Origin: UBA1794 sp031552405
Lineage (GTDB): Bacteria; Bacteroidota; Bacteroidia; Bacteroidales; Bacteroidaceae
DNA length: 64,000 nucleotides
Assembly: GCA_031552405.1 (NCBI GenBank)
Contig: JAVBMN010000008.1
Location: forward strand, 1-64,000
Direction of reading: 5' to 3'
The position numbers and the translations under genes are program-made. Each line of letters starts with the position of its first letter. The stretch's first letter is position 1. Under the pieces are notes generated by a model. That model ran no database searches. It worked only from the letters and a program-made list of their open reading frames with translations, and was not told the DNA's origin. Below, one piece after another: positions 24,538 to 34,177 of the stretch.

Positions 24538-25524
24538 TTACCATGTTTTCAGATCATTCAGGTGATACTTCTTCAAGGTTCGCGTTCCGGTAGCATAGAC
24601 CGACTTGGCAGTGGTACTCAGCAGGTCCTCTACTGTAGTACGTGCTTTGGCAAAGGCAAACCAGGCGTAAGACTCTCTGAGAAGGACATCCCTCAAGTTA
24701 CCCATCCCGTTTTGAAGCAGACGAGCCTGCAAAGTGCTGTATTCCTGCTGAGTCTCCGTCCAGGTTACATAATCTGCAAAAGGAGGTTGGTATGAGGGGG
24801 AGGTCAGTGCAAAACAGGTCACTCGGTCGGCCTCTTCCCGGCGCAGGCGACGGGACTCCTTGAACTCGCCCAACCTCATGCCTAAGGCCGAGAAACGGTC
24901 TGGGTTCTGAATTGCATTCAGTTGCTCATAAAAAGCAGTTTCCGCTTTCAGATAGTTACGCCAAGCCAGTTGTTCTTCTTCCAAGGCACGGGCCAGGGAA
25001 GCATTTTTGGGAAATTCATCCAACTGACGCTTGCACCACAACGCAAGGTAGCGCTCCATGAAGCGTTGTAAACCCTGACGAAGATGCTCTTCCTGGCCTT
25101 TCTCCACGGGGAAATCGATCAGGCTCTCACTTTGTTTACGCAGACTGGCATAAGCCTGATTGACGGGCATTTCCTCCGGAAATTTCCAGCAGGATGGAGC
25201 ATCTTTGAGGCGTTGCGAGATGATCCGGTCGTCCGGATTCATACCAGTGCCCGCCGCAGCCCCACTCCAACGCAGGGAGTAATAATACGCCAGAAGGTCT
25301 GTCACCAACTGCCAACGCACAGGATCCGATTTTTGAAGCGCTGCAAACCGGTTTTCTATCAGTGGGGAATGCACACGCAGGGAATCAAAGAAAGAGCTTC
25401 CTCCCTGCTTCCCGCTTTCGGCCGATGCGTTACCTTCTACAGAACCTTCGGTCGCAGGCTGCTTCACACAACCTCCCAGCAGCAAAAGCCCCAGAAACAT
25501 GCAATATAGGAATCGTTGTACCAT
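24538..25524 (-). CDS. Lipoprotein of unknown function
   Basis: A protein of about 328 residues with a lipobox in LGLLLLGGCVKQ, so it is lipid-anchored. The remainder is helical and charged, with an alternating Glu/Arg stretch (LGEFKESRRLRREEADR) and a long helical C terminus, suggestive of a coiled-coil-like fold. No family recognised. It is transcribed leftwards and is followed 54 bases later by another exported protein, so the two may form an envelope operon. Start ambiguous between 25524 and 25539. Confidence 0.65.
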   Translation of the reverse strand: MVQRFLYCMFLGLLLLGGCVKQPATEGSVEGNASAESGKQGGSSFFDSLRVHSPLIENRFAALQKSDPVRWQLVTDLLAYYYSLRWSGAAAGTGMNPDDRIISQRLKDAPSCWKFPEEMPVNQAYASLRKQSESLIDFPVEKGQEEHLRQGLQRFMERYLALWCKRQLDEFPKNASLARALEEEQLAWRNYLKAETAFYEQLNAIQNPDRFSALGMRLGEFKESRRLRREEADRVTCFALTSPSYQPPFADYVTWTETQQEYSTLQARLLQNGMGNLRDVLLRESYAWFAFAKARTTVEDLLSTTAKSVYATGTRTLKKYHLNDLKTW

Positions 25525-25658
25525 ACTATCAATACTCATACTTACGCAAAGTTATTGTTTTATTTCGGCATTCTAAAGAATTTCAAGGAAGAATCGTGTG
25601 ATTCTTCTATTACACTGTACGCTCCGGAATCAACAGAGTGAAGAGGCAGTGTACATAC

Positions 25659-26168
25659 CTACCGAAAGAGACTGTAATAATGCACGTCGGTTATTTCCCC
25701 ATTCTTTATCGCGCCTCGTTTCATCACAGCTTCAAGTTCAAAGCCGGCTTTCAGCAGCACCTTTTGCGAGCCCTCATTATAGGCAAATACCGGTGCCCAA
25801 ACCTTTTCTATCTGAAAATGCCTGAAGGCGTACGCCACAACTTCCTTTACCGCGGCAGTCATCACGCCTTCACCCCAGTACGCTTCGCCAAGCCAATAGC
25901 CCAGCTCCATAACTACCCTCGTCACATCCGGCCTGGGCATAAGGCTCAGGCTGCCCACAGCCTCACCATTGATTTCTATTGCAAACTCTTTTACAGGGCC
26001 GGGCTCTGTCAGGGCCGACTTGATAAATTCCAGGGCTGCACGCTGCGTATAAGGGTGTGGAAAATAGTCGCGGTGGTTATTCCATATCTTGATATTATTC
26101 GCATTGCGGGCCAAAGAAGGAGCATCATCCAGGGTCCATTCGCGCAATATAAAGTTCGGTGTATCCAT
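25659..26168 (-). CDS. GNAT family N-acetyltransferase (RimJ/RimL type)
   Basis: A 169-residue acetyl-CoA-dependent acetyltransferase. The N terminus FILREWTLDDAPSLARNANN is typical of the RimJ/RimL group, and the acetyl-CoA site is in GYWLGEAYWGEGVMTAAVKEVVAYAF. The C-terminal FAYNEGSQKVLLKAGFELEA completes the fold. Substrate unknown; members acetylate ribosomal proteins, amino acids or antibiotics. It stands alone, divergent from gltB. Confidence 0.85.
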   Translation of the reverse strand: MDTPNFILREWTLDDAPSLARNANNIKIWNNHRDYFPHPYTQRAALEFIKSALTEPGPVKEFAIEINGEAVGSLSLMPRPDVTRVVMELGYWLGEAYWGEGVMTAAVKEVVAYAFRHFQIEKVWAPVFAYNEGSQKVLLKAGFELEAVMKRGAIKNGEITDVHYYSLFR

Positions 26169-26410
26169 TTGTTTATATTATATATATCTGATGAACCTGC
26201 AAATCTAAGGAAATAATTCCATTCGTGGAAGCAGGATTTCCCACAACCTCACCTTTTTCCACAAAACCAAAACTAGCAAATTGAAAGGCAGAACAACACA
26301 TCAAATTACAAATTAGCACCATTCAAACACAAAACAGTTAATATCTGTCAGGACTTCCAAAAAACATATATTTTATTGTCAGGGAAAGAATCAAAAAGAA
26401 AGAACCATAT

Positions 26411-26418
26411 TACCTTTG
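26411..26418 (+). promoter_or_regulatory. -7 box of the gltB-gltD-asnB operon
   Basis: TACCTTTG fits TAnnTTTG, 53 bases before the gltB ATG. No -33 motif is seen at the usual distance. The region 26169-26470 otherwise holds only a 14-codon open frame (26449-26493) overlapping the gltB start. Confidence 0.5.
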
Positions 26419-26470
26419 CAATTCAATTAGCTCTCAAAACAAAGAAATATGAATCAAAAAGACAATTCAA

Positions 26471-29400
26471 ATGAAAAAACAAAGTCTTTTTAATAGCCCC
26501 AAAGAAACGTCTGACACTCTGCATTTTCCAAAGAAGCAGGGCCTATATGATAGCGCATACGAACATGACGCATGCGGAGTGGGAATGATTGTAAATATTC
26601 ACGGGAACAAATCCCATGAAATAGTAGAATCCGCCCTGAAAGTACTCGAGAATATGCGTCACCGCGGAGCTGAAGGCGCAGACCATAAGACCGGAGACGG
26701 TGCCGGGATACTCCTGCAAATCCCTCATGAATTCATTCTTCTGCAGGGCATCCCCGTACCCGAAAAGGGTACGTACGGCACCGGGCTGGTCTTTCTTCCA
26801 AAGGAAGAGAAGGCACAGGCTGTCATCTTACAGATCTTTCTGGAGGAGATTGAGAGAGAAGGGCTTACACTAATGCACCTGCGCAACGTGCCCGTAAACC
26901 CAGATGTACTGGGTAAAGAGGCACTGGCCGTAGAGCCGGATATCAGACAGATCTTCATTACCGGTTTCTCCGCCACGGAGGAACACCCCGACCGCAGGCT
27001 GTACCTCATCCGTAAACGCGTGGAAAACCAAGTGCTCCGCTCCTCCATTGCAGGCAAAGAGGACTTCTATGCCTGCTCCCTCTCCACCCGCCACATAGTA
27101 TATAAAGGAATGCTCTCCTCCATGCAGGTGCGGAGTTATTTCCCGGATCTTACCAATGCTTACTTCACCAGCGGGCTGGCGCTGGTGCATTCACGCTTCA
27201 GTACCAACACGTTCCCTAAATGGTCGCTGGCACAACCCTTCCGTCTGCTGGCACACAATGGTGAGATCAACACCATACGAGGCAACCGTGCCTGGATGGA
27301 AGCCCGCGAGAGTGTGCTTTCCTCGCCTGCACTGGGAGATATTAAAGACATCCGGCCCATTATACAGCCGGGTATGAGCGACAGTGCGTCACTGGACAAT
27401 GTGCTGGAATTCCTGCGCATGTCGGGCCTGAGCCTGCCGCACATCATGGCCATGCTCGTACCCGAATCTTTTGACGAGAAGAACCCCATTACCGAAGAAC
27501 TGAGGGCTTTCTACGAATACCACTCCATCCTGATGGAGCCGTGGGACGGGCCTGCCGCCCTGCTCTTCAGCGACGGACGCTTTGCCGGAGGAATGCTGGA
27601 CCGCAATGGTCTGCGCCCCTCTCGCTACCTCATCACCAAGAACGATACAATGGTTGTAGCCTCCGAAGTGGGAGTGATGGACTTCGAGCCCTCTGAAATA
27701 CGGAAGAAAGGACGGCTCGAGCCGGGCAAGATCCTCCTTGTGGATACCCAGGAAGGCAAGATCTACTACGACGGAGAGATCAAAAGACAACTTTCTACAG
27801 AGTTGCCCTACCAAGAATGGCTGTCGACCAACCGCATTGAACTGGACAAACTGAAATCAGGTCGTAAGATATCACACGAAGTGGCTGACTACGAGCGTAT
27901 GCTTCAAGCCTTCAACTACTCGCGCGAAGACGTGGAACGCCTCATTACCCCTATGGGTGAAAGCGGCAACGAACCCGTGGCCTCCATGGGTAACGACACC
28001 CCGCTGGCCGTGCTGAGTGAGAAGCCCCAGCTTCTGTTCAACTACTTCCGCCAGCAGTTTGCCCAGGTTACCAACCCGCCGATCGACCCCATCCGCGAGG
28101 AACTTGTCATGTCCCTCTTCGAGTACATCGGCGCCGTAGGCATGAATATCCTGACCCCGGACAAGGGCCATTGTAAGATGGTACGCCTGAAGCACCCCAT
28201 CCTGAGCAATACCCAGCTGGACATCCTGTGCAACATCCGCTACAAAGGCTTCAACACCGTGAAGCTGCCCATCCTCTTTGAGGCAGAAAAGGGCAGACAG
28301 GGATTATACGAAGCACTGGACACCCTCTGCAAAAAGGCGGAAGAGAGTGTAGCCGAAGGCGTAAACTACCTCATCCTGAGCGACCGCGACATCGATGCCC
28401 GCCATGCTGCCATCCCCTCCCTGCTGGCCGTGAGCGCCGTGCACCATCACCTGATTGCTGCCGGAAAGCGCGTACAGACCGCCCTGATTGTGGAGAGCGG
28501 TGAGATACGTGAAGTCATGCACGCCGCCTTGTTATTAGGCTTCGGCGTCAGCGCCATCAACCCCTACATGGCCTTTGCCGTGCTGGACAAGCTGGTGGAG
28601 AAGAAAGACATCCAGCTCAACTACGAGACAGCGGAGAAGAACTACATCAAAGCCCTCTGCAAAGGCCTGCTAAAGATCATGAGCAAGATGGGCATCAGCA
28701 CCATTCGCTCCTACCGCGGCGCCAAGATCTTCGAGGCCGTGGGCCTGAGCCAGGAGCTGAGCAATGCCTACTTCGGTGGTATCAACTCCACCATTGGCGG
28801 CATTCGCCTGGAAGAGGTGGCACGAGACGCCCTGCGCATGCACCGCAAAGGCTTCTCCCCGGAAGTGCCCATGCTGCAACATGAAGGCGTGTACTCCTTC
28901 CGCAAAGATGGCGAAGATCATGCCTGGAACCCCGAAGCCATTGCCAACCTGCAGATAGCCACCCGCCTGGGCAGCTACAAGAAATTCAAAGAGTTTACCA
29001 AGCTGGTGGATGAAAAGGAACGCCCCATCTTCGTGCGCGACTTCTTCGACTTCAAGCGCAACCCGATGGACATTGAGCAGGTAGAGCCGGTAGAAAATAT
29101 TATGAAGCGTTTCTGCGGAGCCGCCATGTCCTTCGGGGCTATCAGTCAGGAGGCACACGAAGCCATTGCCATTGCCATGAACCGCATCGGCGGGCGCAGC
29201 AATACGGGTGAAGGAGGCGAAGACTCCGCCCGTTTCTACCCCCAGCCCGGAGAGGAAAATGCGCGCAGCGCCATCAAGCAGGTAGCCTCGGGCCGTTTCG
29301 GCGTTACGGCAGAATACCTGACTCATGCCGACGAGATACAGATCAAGGTGGCACAAGGCGCCAAGCCCGGCGAAGGTGGACAACTGCCCGGCTTCAAGGT

Positions 29401-31024
29401 AGACGAGGTCATTGCCCGTATGCGTCACAGCATCCCCGGCATCTCGCTCATCTCGCCCCCGCCCCACCATGATATTTACTCCATTGAAGACCTGGCGCAG
29501 TTGATCTTCGACCTGAAGAACGTGAACCCCAAAGCCAAGATCAGCGTGAAGCTAGTGGCCGAAAGCGGAGTGGGTACCATTGCCGCCGGAGTGGCTAAAG
29601 CCAAGGCAGACCTCATCGTGATCTCGGGGGCCGAAGGGGGGACGGGCGCCTCACCAGCCAGCTCCATGAAGTATGCAGGCATCTCGCCGGAGATCGGCCT
29701 CTCGGAAACACAGCAAACGCTTGTATTGAACGGCCTGCGCGGACAGGTAGTCCTCCAGACGGACGGACAACTCAAAACCGGTCGCGACATCCTGATTATG
29801 GCACTCCTGGGAGCTGAAGAATTTGCCTTTGGCACCACCAGCCTCATCGTACTGGGGTGTGTCATGATGCGCAAATGTCACCAGAATACCTGCCCCGTAG
29901 GAGTGGCTACTCAGGACAAGAAGCTGCGCGAACGCTTCAAAGGAAAGGCGGATTACCTGGTAAACTACTTCACCTTCCTGGCACAGGAAGTCAGAGGATA
30001 CATGGCACAGATGGGTATCACCCGGATGGACGACCTCATCGGCCGCACAGACCTGCTTCTGCGCAAGGAGATATCTGCCGGAAACGAGAAGTTACAGCTC
30101 GTAGACCTCAGCAAGCTGACCTACTTCCCCGGGCAGGACACACCGGCCTCCCTGCATCATGTGGCGGAACAAACGCATGAGATCCGGTCGGTAAAAGACA
30201 TCGATATCATAGCCCGCTGCAAGAACGCACTGGAACACCAGAAGGAAGTGTCGCTGGAATATTCCATTGCCAATACCGACCGTTCCGTGGGCGCCATGCT
30301 GAGCGGTGCCATCGCCACCCGCTACGGGCAGGCCGGGCTGCCGGAGCAGACCATCCATATCAAGTTCAAAGGCTCCGCCGGACAAAGCTTCGGCGCCTTC
30401 CTTACCCAAGGAGTGAACTTCAAGCTGGAAGGTGAAGCCAACGATTATCTGGGCAAAGGCCTCAGCGGCGGACACATCGCCGTGCTGCCCCCTACCCGTA
30501 GCAGTTACGAAGCAGAGAAGAACACCATCGCCGGAAACACCCTCCTGTACGGAGCCACCAGCGGCGAGGTGTACATCAACGGACGGGTGGGCGAACGATT
30601 TGCCGTACGTAACTCGGGCGCCGTAGCTGTAGTGGAAGGAGTGGGCGACCACTGCTGTGAATACATGACCGGCGGGCGGGTAGTGGTACTGGGCCCCACC
30701 GGGCGCAACTTTGCCGCCGGAATGAGCGGAGGCGTGGCATATGTATGGAACCCGAAAGAGAACTTCGACTACTTCTGTAACATGGAAATGGTAGAACTCT
30801 CCCTTATCGAGGAAAGCAGTTACCGCAAGGAACTGCACGAACTCATCCGCCAGCACTACCTGTACACCGGCAGCAAACTGGCACGTACCATGCTGGACGA
30901 CTGGAACCACTACGCCGGGCAATTCATCCAGGTAGTACCCATCGAGTACAAGAAAGTCCTCCAGGAAGAACAAATGAAGAAACTGCAACAAAAGATTGCC
31001 GAGGTACATAAGAACTATGTATAA
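26471..31024 (+). CDS. gltB: Glutamate synthase (NADPH) large subunit
   Basis: A 1517-residue enzyme that transfers the amide of glutamine to 2-oxoglutarate, making glutamate. The class-II glutaminase domain starts at Cys35 (EHDACGVG); the short leader before it would be cleaved off. Downstream are the central domain, the FMN-binding synthase domain (GEGGEDSARF and GAEGGTGASP), an iron-sulfur cluster motif CxxxxxCPVGVATQD, and the C-terminal GXGXG beta-helix domain. Length is normal. gltD follows 21 bases later and asnB after that, so the operon couples glutamate and asparagine synthesis. Codon use is GC-rich, unlike the element to the left. Confidence 0.97.
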   Translation: MKKQSLFNSPKETSDTLHFPKKQGLYDSAYEHDACGVGMIVNIHGNKSHEIVESALKVLENMRHRGAEGADHKTGDGAGILLQIPHEFILLQGIPVPEKGTYGTGLVFLPKEEKAQAVILQIFLEEIEREGLTLMHLRNVPVNPDVLGKEALAVEPDIRQIFITGFSATEEHPDRRLYLIRKRVENQVLRSSIAGKEDFYACSLSTRHIVYKGMLSSMQVRSYFPDLTNAYFTSGLALVHSRFSTNTFPKWSLAQPFRLLAHNGEINTIRGNRAWMEARESVLSSPALGDIKDIRPIIQPGMSDSASLDNVLEFLRMSGLSLPHIMAMLVPESFDEKNPITEELRAFYEYHSILMEPWDGPAALLFSDGRFAGGMLDRNGLRPSRYLITKNDTMVVASEVGVMDFEPSEIRKKGRLEPGKILLVDTQEGKIYYDGEIKRQLSTELPYQEWLSTNRIELDKLKSGRKISHEVADYERMLQAFNYSREDVERLITPMGESGNEPVASMGNDTPLAVLSEKPQLLFNYFRQQFAQVTNPPIDPIREELVMSLFEYIGAVGMNILTPDKGHCKMVRLKHPILSNTQLDILCNIRYKGFNTVKLPILFEAEKGRQGLYEALDTLCKKAEESVAEGVNYLILSDRDIDARHAAIPSLLAVSAVHHHLIAAGKRVQTALIVESGEIREVMHAALLLGFGVSAINPYMAFAVLDKLVEKKDIQLNYETAEKNYIKALCKGLLKIMSKMGISTIRSYRGAKIFEAVGLSQELSNAYFGGINSTIGGIRLEEVARDALRMHRKGFSPEVPMLQHEGVYSFRKDGEDHAWNPEAIANLQIATRLGSYKKFKEFTKLVDEKERPIFVRDFFDFKRNPMDIEQVEPVENIMKRFCGAAMSFGAISQEAHEAIAIAMNRIGGRSNTGEGGEDSARFYPQPGEENARSAIKQVASGRFGVTAEYLTHADEIQIKVAQGAKPGEGGQLPGFKVDEVIARMRHSIPGISLISPPPHHDIYSIEDLAQLIFDLKNVNPKAKISVKLVAESGVGTIAAGVAKAKADLIVISGAEGGTGASPASSMKYAGISPEIGLSETQQTLVLNGLRGQVVLQTDGQLKTGRDILIMALLGAEEFAFGTTSLIVLGCVMMRKCHQNTCPVGVATQDKKLRERFKGKADYLVNYFTFLAQEVRGYMAQMGITRMDDLIGRTDLLLRKEISAGNEKLQLVDLSKLTYFPGQDTPASLHHVAEQTHEIRSVKDIDIIARCKNALEHQKEVSLEYSIANTDRSVGAMLSGAIATRYGQAGLPEQTIHIKFKGSAGQSFGAFLTQGVNFKLEGEANDYLGKGLSGGHIAVLPPTRSSYEAEKNTIAGNTLLYGATSGEVYINGRVGERFAVRNSGAVAVVEGVGDHCCEYMTGGRVVVLGPTGRNFAAGMSGGVAYVWNPKENFDYFCNMEMVELSLIEESSYRKELHELIRQHYLYTGSKLARTMLDDWNHYAGQFIQVVPIEYKKVLQEEQMKKLQQKIAEVHKNYV

Positions 31025-31045
31025 CCCGACTTAAAAGATACAATT

Positions 31046-32395
31046 ATGGGACATTCAAAAGCATTCCTTACCATACACCGGCAGGAAGCGGGATACCGCC
31101 CTGTACACGACCGCATCACCGACTTTGGCGAAGTGGAACAAACCCTCAACACCAGCGAACGCCTGCTACAGGCCTCGCGCTGCATGGACTGTGGTGTGCC
31201 CTTCTGCCACTGGGCCTGTCCGCTGGGCAACAAACAACCCGAATGGCAAGACCTCCTCTATCGCAGGAAATGGCGTGAAGCATACAAAGTGCTGACCTCC
31301 ACCTGCGACTTCCCCGAGTTCACCGGCCGCGTATGTCCGGCGCTCTGCGAAAAGAGCTGTATCCTGAAACACAGTTGCGAAGAACCCGTAACCTGCAGGG
31401 AGAACGAAACAGCCATCATCGAAGCCGCCTTCCGCGAAGGGTATATAACTCCTGAAATCCCCGCCGTACGGAACGGAAAAAGAGTAGCCGTCATCGGCTC
31501 CGGCCCCGCCGGGCTGGTAACAGCCAAACGCCTGAACGGCATGGGATACACCGTCACCATACTTGAAAAGGACGAAGATGCCGGCGGGCTGCTCCGCTAC
31601 GGGATACCCAACTTTAAGCTGAACAAAAAGATCATTGACCGGCGCATGGATCTGCTACGCGAAGAAGGCATTGAATTCCGCTTCCGGACTCCGGTGGACG
31701 TGAATGCCCTGGCCGAAGGGTATGACGCCTACTGCCTCTGCACCGGGACACCCGAGGCGCGCGACCTGCCCATCCCCGGACGAGAATTAAAGGGTATTTA
31801 TCTGGCCTTGGACATGCTGGCACAGCAAAACCGCATCCTTACGGGAGCCACAATTCCAAAGGAAGAACTGGTAAACGCCTACGGAAAAAAGGTGCTGGTG
31901 ATCGGTGGTGGTGACACGGGGTCCGACTGTATCGGCACCTCCATCCGTCAGGGAGCCAGAAGCGTGACACAGATTGAGATCATGCCCAAGCCCCCCACAG
32001 ACTGCAACCCCGCTACCCCCTGGCCCTACTTCCCCGTCGTGCTGAAAACCACCAGCAGCCATGAAGAAGGATGCACCCGCCGCTGGAGCCTGGCCAGCAA
32101 CCGCTTCATCGGAAAAGACGCCAAACTGACCGGAGTAGAAGTGGAAGAAGTAACCTGGAGCACCCCCGCTGAGGGCGAGCGCCCCGTGATGACCGCCACC
32201 GGAAAGAAAGAGGTCATAGAGTGCGACCTGGTGTTGCTGGCGATGGGATTCCTGCCACAGAAGCACCAGAAATATCCGGAGCACGTATTCCTGGCCGGTG
32301 ATGCCAGCCTCGGCGCCTCACTCGTAGTGAAAGCCATGGCCTCGGCCCGGAACACGGCCCAAGAGATTGACACGTATTTAAGAACCCTAAAATAA
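31046..32395 (+). CDS. gltD: Glutamate synthase small subunit
   Basis: A 449-residue FAD- and NAD(P)H-binding subunit that supplies electrons to GltB. The N terminus holds cysteine clusters (CMDCGVPFCHWACPLGN and CPALCEKSC) for two iron-sulfur clusters. FAD binding is seen in VAVIGSGPAGL and the NAD(P)H site in VLVIGGGDTGSDC. The C-terminal FLAGDASLGASLVVKA completes the fold. It lies 21 bases after gltB and 8 bases before asnB. Confidence 0.97.
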   Translation: MGHSKAFLTIHRQEAGYRPVHDRITDFGEVEQTLNTSERLLQASRCMDCGVPFCHWACPLGNKQPEWQDLLYRRKWREAYKVLTSTCDFPEFTGRVCPALCEKSCILKHSCEEPVTCRENETAIIEAAFREGYITPEIPAVRNGKRVAVIGSGPAGLVTAKRLNGMGYTVTILEKDEDAGGLLRYGIPNFKLNKKIIDRRMDLLREEGIEFRFRTPVDVNALAEGYDAYCLCTGTPEARDLPIPGRELKGIYLALDMLAQQNRILTGATIPKEELVNAYGKKVLVIGGGDTGSDCIGTSIRQGARSVTQIEIMPKPPTDCNPATPWPYFPVVLKTTSSHEEGCTRRWSLASNRFIGKDAKLTGVEVEEVTWSTPAEGERPVMTATGKKEVIECDLVLLAMGFLPQKHQKYPEHVFLAGDASLGASLVVKAMASARNTAQEIDTYLRTLK

Positions 32396-32403
32396 CAACT
32401 ATC

Positions 32404-34068
32404 ATGTGTGGTATCGTAGGTATATTCAACATCAAGGAGCAAACTGCCCAATGGCGCAGCAAGGCCCTGAAAATGTCCAGAAAGCTCCGCCACCGCGGGC
32501 CCGACTGGAGCGGCATCTATGCCGGAGGTTCGGCCATACTGGCCCATGAACGCCTCTCAATTGTAGACCCCGAAAGCGGAGGACAACCCCTGCTCAGTGA
32601 AGACGGCAAAGTGATACTTTGCGTAAACGGTGAGATATACAACCACCGCGACCTGCGCAAACAGTACGAAGGAACATACAACTTCCGCACCGGAAGCGAC
32701 TGCGAGATAATCCTGGCCCTATACAAACACAAAGGAATCAACTTTCTGGAAGAACTAAGCGGCATCTTTGCCTTTGCCCTGTATGACTCTGAAAAGGATG
32801 TGTTCCTCATAGCCCGTGACCCCATCGGGGTAATTCCCCTCTACATGGGCAGCGATCCTGACGGTACACTGTATGTAGCCAGCGAGCTGAAAGCACTGGA
32901 GGGCTTCTGTGACACATACGAACCCTTCCTTCCCGGTCATTACTACTACAGCCCCATAGCCTGCATGAGCCGCTGGTATACCCGCAACTGGAGCAGCTAT
33001 GACGCAGTAAAAGACAACGACGCCCCCCTCCGCGAACTGCATGATGCCCTGGAAGCTTCCGTGCAACGCCAACTGATGAGCGATGTGCCTTACGGAGTAC
33101 TCCTTTCGGGCGGATTGGATAGCTCCATCATCTCCGCCATTGCCAAGAAATATGCTGCCCGGCGCATTGAAACCAACAACCAGAGCACCGCCTGGTGGCC
33201 GCAGCTACACTCCTTTGCCATCGGTCTGGAGGGATCGCCGGATCTCATCAAATCACGCGAAGTAGCTGGCCACATCGGCACCATACACCACGAAATCCAT
33301 TATACCATCCAGGAGGGACTGGACGCCATACGCGAAGTTATCTATTATATTGAAACATACGACGTAACTACTGTCCGAGCCTCTACTCCCATGTTCCTCC
33401 TGGCCCGGTATATCAAAAGCATGGGTATCAAAATGGTGCTCAGCGGCGAGGGCGCCGACGAGATATTCGGCGGATACCTCTACTTCCACAAAGCCCCGGA
33501 TGCAAAAGCCTTCCACGAAGAAACCGTGCGCAAAATCCGTAAGCTCTACTTGTACGACTGCCTGCGCGCCAACAAATCCCTCAGTGCCTGGGGCGTAGAA
33601 GGGCGTGTACCCTTCCTGGATAAAGAGTTCATGGACGTAGCCATGCGCCTGAACCCCGCCTCGAAGATGGCACCGGGCACTACCATCGAGAAGAAGATAC
33701 TGCGCGAAGCCTTCGCCGATATGCTGCCCGAGAGCGTAGCCTGGCGACAGAAAGAGCAGTTCGGCGACGGCGTGGGATACGGATGGATCGACAGTTTGAA
33801 GGCCATGACAGCCACCCTTGTTACTGACGAACAAATGACCCATGCCGCCGAACGCTTCTCTGTAAACCCGCCTATGAACAAAGAAGAATACTATTACCGC
33901 ACCCTCTTTGAAGAGCATTTCCCCAGCACCAGCGCTTCACGCTCCGTGCCCAGCATACCCAGCGTGGCATGCTCAAGTGCCGAAGCGCTGGCCTGGGACA
34001 AAGCCTTTCAAAATATGAACGAGCCCAGCGGACGAGCCATAAAGGATGTACACATCCAATCCTTCTAA
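32404..34068 (+). CDS. asnB: Asparagine synthase B (glutamine-hydrolysing)
   Basis: A 554-residue enzyme forming asparagine from aspartate, ATP and glutamine. Cys2 (after removal of Met) is the glutaminase nucleophile in MCGIVGIF, and the synthetase domain contains the PPi-loop SGGLDSS (about residues 237-243). Length is as expected for AsnB. It is the last gene of the operon with gltB and gltD, and a terminator follows. Confidence 0.95.
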   Translation: MCGIVGIFNIKEQTAQWRSKALKMSRKLRHRGPDWSGIYAGGSAILAHERLSIVDPESGGQPLLSEDGKVILCVNGEIYNHRDLRKQYEGTYNFRTGSDCEIILALYKHKGINFLEELSGIFAFALYDSEKDVFLIARDPIGVIPLYMGSDPDGTLYVASELKALEGFCDTYEPFLPGHYYYSPIACMSRWYTRNWSSYDAVKDNDAPLRELHDALEASVQRQLMSDVPYGVLLSGGLDSSIISAIAKKYAARRIETNNQSTAWWPQLHSFAIGLEGSPDLIKSREVAGHIGTIHHEIHYTIQEGLDAIREVIYYIETYDVTTVRASTPMFLLARYIKSMGIKMVLSGEGADEIFGGYLYFHKAPDAKAFHEETVRKIRKLYLYDCLRANKSLSAWGVEGRVPFLDKEFMDVAMRLNPASKMAPGTTIEKKILREAFADMLPESVAWRQKEQFGDGVGYGWIDSLKAMTATLVTDEQMTHAAERFSVNPPMNKEEYYYRTLFEEHFPSTSASRSVPSIPSVACSSAEALAWDKAFQNMNEPSGRAIKDVHIQSF

Positions 34069-34116
34069 CACCCTCACGGAGCCGACATATCTACCTCGTA
34101 TTTCTTTATGCTGAAG

Positions 34117-34158
34117 AAGCCAGTGCCAAGAGGCCCATCCTCCGGCACTGGCTTTTTT
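34117..34158 (+). terminator. Terminator of the gltB-gltD-asnB operon
   Basis: AAGCCAGTGCC (34117-34127) pairs with GGCACTGGC (34144-34152), followed by a T run. Confidence 0.85.
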
Positions 34159-34177
34159 TACAGCTGTTTTTGCAATC

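Noticed and set aside
28670..31009. Long antisense frames inside gltB
   Set aside because: Shadows of the conserved gltB reading frame.
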